In this document: positions 1 to 12,603 of the stretch, one piece after another
How the letters are laid out: each line of letters opens with the position of its first letter
Numbering within the stretch: position 1 is the stretch's first letter
Source of the DNA: Closterium sp. NIES-65
Taxonomy: Eukaryota; Streptophyta; Zygnematophyceae; Desmidiales; Closteriaceae
Assembly: GCA_948144175.1 (NCBI GenBank)
Contig: CANXME010002528.1
Coordinates: forward strand, 874,501-938,500
Direction of reading: 5' to 3'
DNA: 64,000 nt
Notes under the pieces: generated by a model
Databases searched by the model: none
What the model was told of the DNA's origin: nothing
Seen by the model: the letters and a program-made list of their open reading frames with translations, nothing else
Translations under genes and position numbers: made by a program

Positions 1-11
1 CGCACCTGCGT

Positions 12-3000
12 ATGGGCGACGAGGAGATGGCGACCGACTACTGCAACCGGGCAAGGCGGATTCTCGCCACCATCAGGATGGCCGGTGCACAGTACTCGAC
101 GGCGTCGTACGTCACCCACGTCATGCAGGGGTTGTCGAGCAACTACAACCTCCTGAAGAGGCTGTCGATGGCGCCGGGCACGAGGACGTCGCTCAACGAG
201 GACAACCTGACCTCGTACATCCTGCAGAACGAGGCGATGCAGGAGGCCGAGCAGTCGCAGGAGCTCTTGGCGCAGGCCAACTTCGTCGCCCCGGCGAAGC
301 AAAGAGGTCGACCGGGTCAGCGCGGACAGTCTGGTGGCGGCGGGAGTGGTGGCTGGAAGTCGACCAAGGAGGTCGACAAGAAGCCGACCAAGGATGGCGG
401 TCGAGGAGGAGGAGGTCGACGTCGGGAGTGCTGGATCTGCCACAGCCCCGACCACCTCTCCTTCGAGTGTCCCGACCACAGTGACTCCGACGACGACGAC
501 AAGGGCGGCCGCGAGAGGTCGAGCAGTCGTCGTCCTCGTCGAGGAGGAAACCAGCCGCGCAAGGAGAAGCAGTCGACCAAGACGTCGGACGTGCTGCTGG
601 AGTTCCAGAAGTGGCTGGTGTTGGTGGAGCGGCAGACGAAGAAGTCGGTGCTGCAGTTGCGCTCAGATCGAGGAGGGGAGTTCCTCGGGAAGAAGTTCAC
701 CGACTTCGTGGATGACAAGAGGATCGTCCACGACCTGACCTACCCGTACACCCCGCAGCAGAACGGCATGGCGGAGAGGGAGATGCGGACGGTGGTGGAG
801 TCGGTGCGGACGATGCTGCTGCACATGGGCGTGCAGCACCACTGGTGGCACCTCGCTCTGCGACAGGCCGTCTGGGTCCGCAACTGCCTTGAGCGGTCGA
901 CGCTACCGTCTGGGACGACACCATACCAGCTCCTGACCGGGCAGAGGCCCGACTTGTCGCTGGCGCGGGTGTGGGGCTGCATGGCGCAGTTCCTTGTCCC
1001 CGAGCAGTAGCGTGGTGGGAAGCTGAAGCCGAAGGCCAGGTGGGGCCTTCACCTTGGCGTTTCGGCGGCGAGCAAGGGCTGGGAGCTCCTCGACGTCGAC
1101 GCCGACCGGGTGGCCACCACGTCGGACGTGATGTTCTACGAGGAGATGTTGCTGGCCGAGTGGAAGACGGCGCACGGGCCGGTGTCCGGCCGCTCGTCGT
1201 CCACCCCGCCCTCTGACACCTCGTCGGCGACACTGCCACTGCTTGCCGAAGTCGGTGAGCTTGCTGCTGAGGACGTCGAGGACGTCCACCCCCCTACCCC
1301 TCCCCCTCCGACTCCTGCCCCTCCCCTTGTGGCCGACCTGCGTGGGCTGACCTCGGTGTCGGCCTCCGGCGATGAGGGGAGTAGTGGGATGTCGCCTTCG
1401 GCGCCGTCCAAGAGCATCGCCGGTGGCCGACGTGACGAGCGGCAGGTCGACATGGGATTGAAGCCGACGTCGACAGGGGAGGAGCAGGTTGAGGTGCAGT
1501 AGCCGACAGGGGAGCAGGCAGCCGTGAAGCCGACAACGGAGCAGTCGGCGACCGGGCAGTCGGCAGGAAAGCCGACCACAGGGGAGAGGTCGACCAGGGA
1601 GTCGACCGAGGTGCAGCAGGACGACGAGGGCAGCGACGACGGAGACGAAGGAGGGGCCGCTGGGGAGTCCACCACGAGTGACGTGGTGGAGGTTCGCCAT
1701 GAACCCCGGAAGTCGGATCGAGTTCGGCGGCTGCCGGACCGCTTTGTTCCCGCTGCCTTCACCACGGTCTACGACGTCGACGATGACGACGACCTGCTGT
1801 ACGACGACGCCGAGGACGATGAGGACTTTCCGGAGCTCGACCCGGACATGCTGGCCGACCCCGAACACCGTTGGGATATCTCGACGATGACGGTGAAGGA
1901 GGCGTTGGCGAGCTGGAAGGGCCCGGCGGTGAAGGCCGCCATGGAGGAGGAGATCCGCAGCCTCATTAGCATGGGGACTTGGGAGTTGGTCGAACGCCCG
2001 CCGGGAGTGAACGTCATGAAGAACTGGTGGGTGCTGACGACGAAGTACCACGTCGACGACACCGTCGAGCGCGAGAAGGCGAGGCTGGTCGTGAAGGGCT
2101 TCACTCAGGTGTACGGCGCCGACTACGACGAGACGTTCGCGCCGGTGGGCAGCTACGTCACGCTGAGGATCTTCCTCAGCATCGTCGCCGTCCTCAACCT
2201 CAACCTAATGCAGCTCGACATGAAGAACGCCTTCCTGCAGAGCAAGCTCGACCGGGTGCTCTACATGGCTCAGCCGGACTACTTCAACGACGGAACCGGC
2301 CGGGTCTGCAAGCTGCTGAAGAGCCTGTACGGGCTGAAGCAGTCGCCGCTGCTGTGGTACTTGGCGCTCAACGACGTGCTGGTCGGCTCCGGGTGGAAGA
2401 AGAGGCAGGTCGACGAGGCTCTCTACTTCAAGGTCGGCGATGGCGGAGTGGCCTGCTGGGTGCTGGTCTACGTCGACGACCTGCTCGCCGCCAGGAGCAG
2501 CACCGAGATGCTGAAGGAGCTGCTGGAGTCCACCTTCGAACTGCGTGAGATCTCGCCGGTGCAGAAGTACCTCGGGCTGGAGATCGTCCGCGACAGGTCG
2601 GCGAGGAAGCTGTGGCTGCACCAACAGGGCTACGCCGACAAGCTGCGTAGGCGCTTCATCGACGAGGAGCAGACCGCGCGGACTTCGAAGACGCCGGTCT
2701 CAGTCGACGGTCTCAGTCGACGCCTACGCCGAGCTCACCTTCGACGACGAGGTGGCGCAGGAGCGACAGGAGGAGGAGTACCGGCAGAAGGTCGGCTCGC
2801 TGCAGTTCGCGGCGACGACGACGAGGCCGGACGTCGCCTTCGCCTGCAGCAAGCTGGGGAGCGGCCTCACGGTGAGGAGCGACCAGCACTGGCGCGAGGT
2901 CGACCGCTGCCTGGCCTACCTCGCCAACACGCGTGACACCGCCCTGGAGTTCGGCGGTGGACCTGAGTCGCTGCAGCTGGTCGGCTACGTGGACGCCAAC

Positions 3001-3483
3001 GACGCCGGCGACAAGCAGAACAGGACGAGCACGGGCGGCTACGTGTTTGTCTACGGAGGGGCCGCGGTCTCCTGGTCGAGCCAGCGCATCAAGTGCGCGA
3101 CATTGTCTTCGACCGAGTCGGAGTACGTGGCGGCCACTGAAGCCGGGAAGGAGGGACGTCGACTTCGCTTCCTCCTCGCAGAGTTCCGGCAGCTGGATGC
3201 TGGAAAGCCGACCGTCCTTCGGGTGGACAACAAGTCGGCCATCACAGTCGCCGAGGGCATGGGGTTGACGGGCAACCTCAAGCACATGGAGCGGCGACAG
3301 GCCTGGCTGCAGCACATGGTGAAGCGCGGGAAGTTCTCGCTGCAGTACATCCCGACCGCTGAGCAGCCGGCCGACTTCCTGACGAAGGCGCTGCACTACC
3401 CGGCCTTCAACCGGTGCTCCGTCGCCATCGGCCAGGTGCGCTTGGCCGACGTGGGCGACGAAGTTGACGAAGTGCAGCAGTAG
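12..3483 (+). pseudogene. copia-1 Gag-Pol polyprotein, broken
   Basis: The reading frame starting at 12 carries Gag helices, then a canonical CCHC zinc knuckle (CX2CX4HX4C, about bases 438-480). It jumps straight into the second half of the integrase core (LRSDRGGEF, then NGMAERE). Protease, the HHCC domain and the first integrase aspartate are missing, so an internal deletion is inferred. The frame is interrupted by TAG at 1008-1010 and 1500-1502, and continues unchanged after each. The RVT_2 reverse transcriptase (about 1880-2600) keeps YVDD near 2470. A shift near 2709 moves the reading to another frame, which carries the RNase H domain (STESEY) and ends at TAG 3481-3483. Not functional as it stands. 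Confidence 0.9.
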
Positions 3484-3614
3484 GTGTCATGCCCTCTTGC
3501 ATGGCTGGTGCAGTGGACGACGTGCTGTGTGTTGGGTGCACGTCGACAAGCTATTCTCCGAGGAGTACTGCCGAGTGGACTTGGGGGGGCCCAAGCGTGA
3601 ACGCGGCAGGGGAG

Positions 3615-4649
3615 TGTCAACGGGAGTTGTGTGTTGGCCCCGTCCACACTTGGGCGGAGCCGACTTCGTGGTGGGGTGTACGGAAGGTACAGCCGACTTG
3701 CAGTAGTGAGCGACGCCGACTTGGGCGTGCTGGTCGATGGGGTTGGTCGACTTGCACGGGGCCACTGCAATGCCGCCGACTTGGGAAGCCGGCGGCCGAC
3801 TTCAACTGGTGGTCGGCGATGTGGCACGTCGACCTGGAAGTCGGCACCGACATGCAAGGTCACCGACTTGCCAGGTCATCGACTTGCCAGGTCACCAACT
3901 TGCAAGGTCATCGACTTGAAAGGTCGCCGACTTGGGAGGTCGCCGACCTGGAAGTCGGCGCCGACGTAGAAGGGGCGTCGACTTGGTGACACCGACTTTG
4001 GGTAGCCGACTTGGGTGGTTGGCTGACAACTGCGCTGGTCGACGTGGAGCTGGTCGACCAGGAGTGACGTCGACCTGGAGCTGGTCGACCAGAGGAGTGG
4101 TTGACCTGGTGAGGTCGACTAGGTGTGGTCGTCGACTTGGGAGGTCGACGAGCACATACAGGAGCAGCAGGTCGACATGGTTGCCCTGTCGACCAGGATA
4201 CTTGGGTGACGAGGTTCTGCGAAGGAATGCGACGGTCACCCAGGAGAAGTTGGCGAGTCCGACCTCGGTGGTGGTATCCCGAGGTCGACGTGGCGGATCA
4301 GGAGGAGCCGTCAGCACGAAAATGACTTGGTGCGTGCGCTGTTCAGGTGACGAGGCTTAGCCCTCCAATCATCTACGAGCACCTGCGAAGTAGGTGCTCT
4401 GCTGTTCTACGGGAGCAACGCTGGCACGCCGTCAACCTGCAGCGTTGGCAACTGTCGACTTTGCACTGCTGGAGCGCGGTCGACCAAGTCGTGCTGGAAC
4501 GCAGTCGACTTTGCTGTGCTGGCAGTCGACCGACCTGAATGCTAGCTCTGATGTAGTCTTGCCATGCCAACTTCATTGTATCATTGTTGTCAACCTTTTC
4601 TTAGTGAAACTCTTGCCAAATTACCCCGTGAATGTGCAAGCAGGGAACA
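3615..4649 (+). repeat. copia-1 probable 3' LTR and 3' region, TCGAC-rich
   Basis: Non-coding sequence with GTCGAC and CCGACTTG motifs at very high density. It holds a clean tandem block of six 16-bp units at 3857-3952 (consensus aggtcrycgacttgcc). ORFs here are short and unrelated to known domains. The start at 3615 follows a purine run (gcaggggag), as expected at a copia 3' LTR, but without the other LTR this stays an inference. Confidence 0.45.
3857..3952 (+). repeat. 16-bp tandem repeat, 6 units
   Basis: Six consecutive 16-bp units starting at 3857, 3873, 3889, 3905, 3921 and 3937. Each begins aggtc and carries a variant of the motif cgacttg. They lie inside the probable LTR of copia-1. 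Confidence 0.8.
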
Positions 4650-4918
4650 CACTAGGAAAACGACTAAGGAACAGAGAACGCAGAGATCACACGAGCACCC
4701 GTGCCTAGCCCGTAGTCTAGCTCCCGTTGTAGTAGTTATCTCCGCACCACTCCCCTTTCCCATCCTTCCTCCCCATCCTTATCCCTCTCCCACTCGCTGC
4801 TAATGTCCCTTAGTGCGGACAGTTTGTTCTTGTGCTCATGCCTGTGTCCCTTGCTACCTTGCTTGCGTCCCCCTTCATCTCTTCTGCGAGTTCTTCCTTC
4901 TCCCCTCCCCTAACCAGG

Positions 4919-6190
4919 TCATGTGCGTTGGCGCTGAGGGACTGTGTGTTATATGGCATGTGGCACGACCTGGTGGAGGCGCTGGCGGCAAGCAGAGCAT
5001 CTTCCTGATAAATGTGAGGCACAAGATGCGCACCCCCGTGAGTGACAGCTGGGTGGGTGGGTGGATGGGTGGTGGCGATGCGTGCATGTGCATGGTGTGT
5101 GCATGGTGGTGTGTGCCTAGTGTGTGCATGGTGTGTGCATGGTGTGTGCATGGTGTGTGCATGGTGTGTGCATGGTGTGTGCATGGTGTGTGCATGGTGT
5201 GTGCATGGTGTGTGCATGGTGTGTGCATGGTGTGTGCATGGTGTGCGCATGGTGTGTGCATGGTGTGTGCATGGTGTGTGCATGGTGTGTGCATGGTGTG
5301 TGCATGGTGTGTGCATCATGTGCATGGTGTGTGCATCATGTGCATGGCATGCGTGGTGCCATATGGCACCATGCCAGTGCATGGTTGAGTAAGAGGTACC
5401 CTTCTTTCATTTCATAATTCACGCAACAACCACCTTCCTCTCATCTTTACATCCTCTTTCCCTCCCTTTCCTCTCCCCTTCCTCTCCCCTTCCCTTCCCC
5501 TCCCTCTCCCCTTCTGCTCCCCGTTCTAACCCCATTCCCTCCCCTTCCCCTCCTCTTCCCCTCCCCGCCCCCTCACTATTCCTCCCCTCCGTCTCTCGTC
5601 ACATGCACCTGAATCAGCTCCCACCAGTCCAGGACCGAGAGTATCAAGGAGGTAACGGCTCTGCTCTCCATTGCTGCAGCAGAGGGGGCCTTCGGGTGAA
5701 TGTGCATGGGGTTGGGCAGCTGTGGGGTAAAGGGGCGGGGTTGAGTGTCATGGTTGGCAAGATGAAATGTGCTGCATCTGTTCTTTCGACCCGTGGGCCT
5801 TCATACGAGTGTGAGAGGGTGGACAGCTGATGCTGACTAGCGATTGCAGCAGCAGGGACAGCAACAGCAGCTGCAGCAGCAGCCTTGCAGAATCCGCTCC
5901 TATTGCCTTGCTTTCCTCGAGCCAAAGATACCAGGTGTGACAGGAGGAACGTGTTTTGTGGGCATTACACAATCAGCAAGGTCGGCAATCTTGAAGGGTC
6001 CGGCATGGATGCCACAGTTTCAACACCTCATCCCGCACCTCACATTTCCGTTGGCTCATCACATACTACACAATGTCATTTCTATGTTTTCTGTTTCGCT
6101 CAGTCCCTTTTCTCTTGTCTGTGCCCCTCACAAAGGCTTTCCCTTGGCTCAATTGCAGCATCTTCTTCATGAGCTCAGAGGGATAAGCCA
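4919..6190 (+). CDS. fragmentary spliced gene, unidentified
   Basis: Not recognised. A convincing exon lies between an acceptor (aaccag, ending about 4918) and a donor (gtgagtgac, about 5039), encoding a segment that ends HKMRTP. A short exon (gaccgagagtatcaaggag, about 5631-5649) and an Ala/Gln-rich exon (about 5851-5931, flanked by gattgcag and gtgtga) can follow. A last exon after aattgcag near 6149 closes at a TAA near 6183. Phases of the first three joins are compatible (0, 1, 2). The minisatellite at 5085-5345 would be intronic. No start exon is visible; copia-1 lies just upstream and may have removed or displaced it. It could also be a decayed gene. Confidence 0.28.
5085..5345 (+). repeat. 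11-bp minisatellite (catggtgtgtg)n
   Basis: About 20 head-to-tail copies of an 11-bp unit with few variants; the last units are degenerate (gcatcatgt). Because 11 is not a multiple of three, the array cycles through frames with a 33-bp coding period. This makes spurious Cys/Val/His ORFs on the + strand and His/Thr ORFs on the - strand; none is treated as a gene. Confidence 0.95.
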
Positions 6191-7640
6191 TACAGCAGCA
6201 GAACCCGAGTCACTAGTAACCAGCCATGGGGGTGCTTTGAGTGGGTGTGGCAACCAGGTAGCAGCAATTAAGATTCTGTAGCTTCCAGTATGCTGGAACA
6301 GAATGCCTGGCAAGATACAGGAGAAATGTACCCTCCGCCCATCTAGCCATGCGTCGAGGAGAAATGTACCAACATACAGGAGGGTGATTTGTTTGCGATT
6401 GCGATGTCAAGTGAACCAGATGAATGTGATATGATCATGTTCATCTCCTGCTTGCCTCATGCGTGGTAAAGAAAAGCGCAGCATGGGTGGGTGATGTAGC
6501 AGTATGTGTGACTTGTACCCTTTCCCATGCATGCACATTGCACATGCTCACTTCTGCTTTCACATCTTTCCTCCGTCCCATCCCATGGATTGTTCCCTGC
6601 TGCCTAGCTTAGCCAGCAATGCTACAGATGCGTACATACCTACATTTGGATACATATATAGTGTGAAGGAACTGCTGGTCTATACAGAGGCATGCACTGA
6701 TGAGCTAGTTTGGAGCATTTCGAATGTGGCAACCACTCAAGTGGAGAATGTTTTACCTTGCACCCAACATCAGACCAACAAGATCAGTAGCTGAACCAAC
6801 TGTTTTAAACCAACTACGGTACCGTACACAGTTGTACACATCGGTGCAGTCTGAGGTCAAGGAACTTGTTTACAATCATAACCATTAGCATACCCTCAGC
6901 TGTGCATAGGTTCAGCCTTGCCCAGCCTCCAACTTGCACACATCTCCACCCTATCCCCACCCCTTGCCTACAAGCCTCTCCTAAACAGCATCTCCCTGAC
7001 CCCCATCATCACTCCCTACCCCCTATCCCCCATCTGCTAGCAGATCCTCATTGCACACCCAATTCCCAATTTTATCCTCATGCCTTACAAGTTTCATCAT
7101 ACACAACATACCCTCTCCTCTGGTAAAGATACTCATACACCATGCATCCAATCCAAACAGCCAGATGCAGCTCAAAACATAAAGCCACGCGAGACATTAG
7201 TCACCCCTGATCTCAACCCTCGCCTGCCAACGCTGCTTCTGCTGCCACTGCTGCCGCCCACCATGATCATCTCCCTCACTGCTCTCTTGCCCTCCCTGCT
7301 CCCCAGCTTCCCGGCCTCCCCTCTCTAGCCCCTCCTGCTCCACCTCGCCTCCCCCCTCTCCCCCCCTTCTTCATCCGCCCTGATCTAACAGCTACCCTTC
7401 CATTATCAGCTACGCCCAGCAGGCACTTGATGTGCACCTTCCCTCATGCACACAGTGGACTCATCCCATGCCCGACCAGCCCTGCACCTGCTTCTCTCCA
7501 CCTGAAATGCACGAGCTCCACACAACCAATCTCCAACTCTCTGAAGCATGCCAGTTGAGCCGTGACCAACCACCATTCCATGCCTCATTCCTCCACATGC
7601 ACTCCTCCCCGCACCTCCCTCTCCATCATCACTGCCTGCC
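5400..7640. other. mostly intergenic, pyrimidine-rich
   Basis: Apart from the possible exons of the fragmentary gene, I see no supportable gene here. The stretch 5420-5590 is strongly C/T-rich. From about 7080 to 7640 the sequence is the 3' flank of LRR copy A and resembles the 3' flanks of copies B and C (for example the block around 7430-7640 against 43360-43640 in the same orientation). The duplicated unit therefore extends beyond the gene. Confidence 0.5.
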
Positions 7641-7643
7641 ACC

Positions 7644-8740
7644 CTACCTGCCTATCCGCCTGCGTACAGCATCGTTCCTAAGCCAACCCCCTTCAGGCGG
7701 ATAGAATTCTGTCAGCTTGGTCAGGGTAGTCAGCTGCTGCAGCCCATGATTGGAGACTGCCGTGTCATTCAGCCAGAGTTGCTCAAGGCCAGACAGCCTC
7801 CCCACATGCACCATGCCATCACTTGTCACACCCTCGCAATAAGAAAGATATAGCGTTTTGAGAGAGGAGAGGCCTGTCAAGTGCGGCAGGCCAACATCAG
7901 TCACCTTGGTCCGTTGGAGATCAAGGCGTTCGAGGCTGGTCAACGACCCAATGCCTTTCAAGGTGCTATCTGAGATATCTGTTTTTTGGAGGTCTAGCTT
8001 CTCCAGCCGTGGCAGCCTGTAGAGGTGCTTGAAGCCCTCCGCACTGAAGCCCGAGTTCCACCCCAGCTCAATGCTCTTCAGATGGGTCATGGTGGACATA
8101 TGGCCGAGCATGGCGTCTGAGATGTGGTGATGCTTCAAGTCCAGATCAAAATTTCCTGATGCTGACTTGATTTTCTGAAAGACATGGAGAACGAGGGAAA
8201 GGATTACAGAAGAATGAAAGACATTACGGTGTTAAGGATAGCAGGCAAAGCATGCCCTGAATATATGTACTCAACACTCACCTGCCATGAAGCCCTCTGA
8301 TCGCCTTTACTCTGCCTTATTTCCAGCTCAACATTCATCTTCAGATCTCGTTTCCTCTGCCATTCCTTCAAGGCTGCCAAGTCCTCCATGACACGTGGCC
8401 AGTACAACTCCTGCTCCTCCCTCCTCTCCTCCTCCAGTGCAGACTCAGCTGGCATTTCTTGCCTTCTCTTCCTACTCCTCCCTCTTTCATCCGATCCCCT
8501 ACTGCTCTCAGCCACTTTCTCCGCCGAATCCCCCTTCACCATTGCCAACTCTTGCTTTACCGCTTCCAACTCCGCCTTCATCACAGCAGCAGTCGCCTCA
8601 TTCCTTTCCTCCACAGCAGTCAACATTCGCCGCAACTCATTCACCTCCTCCTTGTGTGCTACAACGTCCTCTGTCAGTGCTGCCAGCACCTGCTCTTTGA
8701 TCACATCGATCACTACCCCCATCACCCTCTCAGCAGCCAT
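7644..8740 (-). CDS. LRR-coiled-coil protein, copy A (2 exons)
   Basis: Exon 1 is 8740-8282 and ends in a CAG|GTGAGT donor. Exon 2 is 8174-7644, preceded by tttcag. The join is phase 0 and gives about 329 aa. The N-terminal half is a charged coiled coil with a basic cluster (RSRKRRQE) that could be a nuclear signal. The C-terminal half has about six leucine-rich repeats of roughly 24 residues, of the form LxxLxLxxTxVTDxGLxxL, ending RRRIGR. Copies B (36654-37873) and C (about 43642-44905) have the same architecture and the same intron position. No membrane segment or signal peptide is visible. The function is unknown: a repeat scaffold for protein contacts is all the family features support. 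The gene appears intact. The start is the ATG aligned with MAAE of the paralogs. Confidence 0.75.
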
Positions 8741-8759
8741 GTGTATTTATCAGTCAGAT

Positions 8760-11700
8760 GACAGATTCTTGTGTTCAGCTGCCAACTCCTACACTGCAGC
8801 CTGGGACAATCTGAAAGTACAAGGCGCGGGAGAACAAAAGAAGGAAATGAATGTCATATTATGAGCAAGAAATTGGCAGAACTAAGGCTGAAGAGTCGGC
8901 TCGGCTGGAGCACGGTGGGCTGCAGTGCAAAAACGTGAGCAAGGAGAAGCGAGATGCAGCGGGACAGGGGAGAGAGGGTGCAGTGGCTAAACCAGGGGAG
9001 GGAGTAGGGCAGCAGGAGGAGGGGATAAGCGGCAGCAGCAGGGGAAAGAGGACATAAGCAACAGCAGCGGGGGGGAGGAGAGGATACGGAAATAGAGAAG
9101 GATGACATGAACGTACTGAGTGCAAGGAGGTGTGAAGGAATAGGACCGGGATGTACGGCATGTAATAATCAACACAGTCAGCGTAAGGAGATGAGACTGG
9201 TGCGAGAAAAGTGGAATTGCTTGGGAGAACGAGAGGACGGCCAGAGCTGAGAACGAGTGCAGCCAAAAAGAAAAGGCAGAGCGAAGGGGAAGAAAGGAAA
9301 CAGAGCAGCATGGATGGCAAGATACGAGGTGAAGATCGGCGCTGAGAGGCAGAGAGTAGAGGGTGAGAGACATGATGCTCGGTGAAACAAGCAATAGGTC
9401 TAAGGGTGTACAACGGCTAGAGTGAAGATAAGAATGAAGATAGAAAGAAAAGCATTCCGAATCTGGTGTAAAGTGGATGGATGGAACCTGGAGGTCCGTA
9501 CGAGTTTGAAGCAGCTTTACATGAAGGACACACACGAGAAAGTCGGACAGACAATGTAACAGCGCACAGCATGTGAGACAACTAGACCATGTGCATGACG
9601 ATGAGGCTTTGCCGTTGAAGAGAACAGTCAGGAGATGCGAACGAGACAAGGTGCAGTGCACTGATAGAAGGTAGCCTGAACGAAGATGCATACCTTGTAA
9701 GATGACCGCAGAACGAAGGAGTGAATGGAATGGAGCACCTCAGGCAGAAAGCGCGTGGTGGCAAGATATCCTGCAGTTCGAAACGGGGAGGAGTTGCAGG
9801 GTGCAGAGACGCAGTTATGTGGCTTCGAGAGTGGGGGAACAGGTGGCGAAATTCAACGTCTTCGACTCTTGCATCACATTATGATCCATACGATGTGAAT
9901 GCTTGGCTGAGATAGGGTGAAGAACAGAAAAGCGATTCTCTAAATAACATAGACTCCGAGTGGCGGGCCGAGCAAGAGGGGAGGGCAAAGAATTAAAGGT
10001 TTCGAAGCTGACGACAAGACTGCACTACTAGGGGAAAGGAGATGCAAGTCGAAACTATGGTAGATCCAAGCCACACTAAGAAACAGCAAGATGAGTAAAA
10101 GCACAGACATAGGCAGCGCATCGCACTGAGGAAGAAAGTTGAAAAGTGGTAGTACAGCTCAGGGAAGGATGAAAAGGGAGGAGCAGAACTAATGGGAAGA
10201 GAAGCACGATTTGTTCAATCTTTGAGTGAGGCAGGAGACGGATCCAGGACGAGGTGCAGCAATGGACGACCACTCAGTTTGGACCGACAGTGCGTACCAG
10301 GTGAGTTGTTGAGTAGAGGTGGCAGGTGATCGAGCCAGATGGTAGCAACAAGCTGCCAGTTTGAAACAACTGCAGATCGTGCCAGGAGACAACACTCTTA
10401 GCAGTTGCCAGCGCTTCACGGCAGAGAGGACGCAAAGGAAGTTTGTAAGATGATCAACTACAAGTTTGACGACGAAAAGCAGGAAGAGGAGCACACGAGA
10501 GAGGACAGGAGGTAAAATTCATGGTACAATATCCATGCAAGCGGCGCTGCGTTAGCCTCGCAATCCCATCCGTCTATTCATCTCACCGTTTGCCTCTCAA
10601 ATCTCTCCATCCCATCACTTAGCCGATCCCCGCCGTGAGGCACCGCTGTTCCACCAACCAACCCATCATCTCGTGTGCAATGAAGAGCCGCAGCGCGCCA
10701 GGCTGCATCACACGTGGGCAACGCATGCATTGAGTTGATCACGAACGCGTTATGAGGCTTTGGGATCATTTGGGGACAATCGCTACTCTAGCCCGCTTTC
10801 AGCTCGCTTCACCCTGTCGATCGCAGTGCCTTGAACTTGCATGCTGGATCTCGCACTGAAAACTGAACAAAACCTAGACCTAAACGTGGCCTCATCGCGT
10901 TGGACAGCCGAAGCGCGTTTGCGCAAAAGGCCACTGCTGGTCGCTCTCGATGGACAGACACGTGGCGGCACAAACGGCTATCGAATGTGCACGGTAAGAC
11001 CCGTGCTTGCTGGCGCGGATCTAGCTGTTGGCGACGTTTAGCTTAGTTAGTAGTGCCAGCGAGTAGCGGGGAAGATTGTGTGGAGGAAATTGGTGACTAA
11101 GGTATTGCGAATGTGAAATGCCCGTCGAGTTCAATCTCTGCTTCTTAGCTGTTACCATCCCAGCCTTCGCAAAACACCGAATCTGCTTGCGAATTGAGCA
11201 GTTACAGGAACTTTGTTGAGTCCATGTGACGTTCCCATTTCACCCCGCGCATGTTCCTTGAGCGAGGTACAGCGCCAGTGCCATTTATCCTTCCTCACCC
11301 GTTACAAAATTTGCAAACGTATTCGCACTCTGGAAGCGTAATTTTGCTCACGTGACGACATTGTATGGAGCTGATTCTTCGCACTTCGTGCACACAACGT
11401 TGAATGAGCTAAATTTTGGTTCCCGTCAACTCCAATTTTGAAACGCAGCACGAGCCACGAGCAGAACCATTTAGCATCTTAGTGTCACTCAACTAATGGC
11501 GCATATTCAGCCTTCAAACCCGCGTCGCTGTTAGTCCCAGTCATACGCCGCACTCTATCTTATCTTCTCGTTTCAAAGCCATCTTCTCCGTCGCGTGAGA
11601 ATCGCATCTCAGATCGTTTGGCGTCTCTGGAACCCGTTGCGCCTAGTAGGCATCATTGCCTTTTCTGGCCGCACGTCGTTTCACTCTGCGAAACCCTAGA

Positions 11701-12388
11701 AACAGTTCTGAACTTCTGATGTAAGGCTGGTCCCGTCATTCCACTGCTCGCACACTGGTACTGCTCTCATCATCATTTCGCCAATGGTTTCAAGTCCTTT
11801 CATGCTCAGCTCTGTGTCTCTCGCCCTTTGCCTCCAAACCATCTCCATTCCACGTTCCCGGAGATTATGGTAGGATTAAGATAAGCTAAGTCGTTTATCC
11901 ATGAATAAAAGCGCCACTCCTCCGTGCCCGTATTAGGGCAATCTGACGCCAATCCGGGTATTCATATAGAAATGCATTGCTAAGGAAACAATGTCTGTGT
12001 GGCCTTGCATCGCTTCAAGCCCTACCATCACACATCCCTATTTTCTCTCCTCATTTGAATCTGCGCCATTGCATCCATGATGCAGTTGTTTCGCGCTATG
12101 ATTGAAAAGTGCCCTGTTGGCTATTGCTAGAGCTGTGCAGCTGTGCTACCCTGCAACCGTTTTTAAGCTCGCGCCTCAATATTCTGGGTTCGCTGCTTGA
12201 CTGTAGTCATGAGCAGCGAGAGGCAAGTAATATTTGCCTTGTCACGGTTTGTCTTATCAAGCCAACAGGGTGTAGCAAATATCAGTTGAATTAAGTATTT
12301 TCCTGGTTCCGCTCATCCCGTTGCCTTCCTTCCCTCGCGCCAGTTTCAGAATCGGCAATCCTCGCACTGCAGATCGACTGACTCTGCA
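8760..12388. other. intergenic, no supportable gene
   Basis: 8860-10500 is purine-rich on the + strand and carries several long pyrimidine-side ORFs with no recognisable domain. 10500-12388 is of mixed composition with only short ORFs (for example 10841-11041). I found no tRNA-like or rRNA-like block. This region may contain the promoter of LRR copy A near 8740-9100. Confidence 0.5.
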
Positions 12389-12396
12389 CCACCGCT
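12389..12396. repeat. hAT-1 target-site duplication, left
   Basis: ccaccgct, identical to 23253-23260 across the element. Confidence 0.9.
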
Positions 12397-12603
12397 CTAA
12401 GTTGGATCTTACGGTTTCGATTTGTTACGTTTTCGCTTATTTACGACACTTTTTACGTTTACGAACGGTTGCCTGGATTCGGCCTTACGTTTACGGTCAC
12501 CTGAAAACTTTTTTGGGCTGCCCGAGGGGAAAAAAAAAAGACCAGAACACTAGGGAGACCCATTTTGTAGGCATCATGTCAAGTTTGAAGAAAATGTAAT
12601 ACC

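Larger units (their letters stand above)
1..4649 (+). mobile_element. copia-1, Ty1/copia retrotransposon, 5'-truncated by window edge
   Basis: Gag, integrase, reverse transcriptase and RNase H remnants run in copia order (IN before RT) from base 1 to about 3483. About 1.1 kb of non-coding, TCGAC-rich sequence follows. A purine run at about 3605-3614 directly precedes a TGTCAACGGG start at 3615, which looks like a polypurine tract and the start of the 3' LTR. The LTR end is uncertain; a CA-ending candidate lies near 4649. The 5' LTR is outside the window, so no TSD can be tested. The element is dead: two in-frame TAG stops, one frameshift, and an internal deletion removing protease and half of integrase. 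Confidence 0.85.

Noticed and set aside
4810..5420. Several overlapping ORFs of Cys/Val/His or His/Thr repeats
   Set aside because: They come from an 11-bp repeat read in rotating frames on both strands; no start context or domain supports them.
8859..9691. Long Leu/Ser/Cys-rich ORFs on the - strand upstream of LRR copy A
   Set aside because: A purine-rich strand gives long open frames on the complement; no domain, splice pattern or paralog supports coding.
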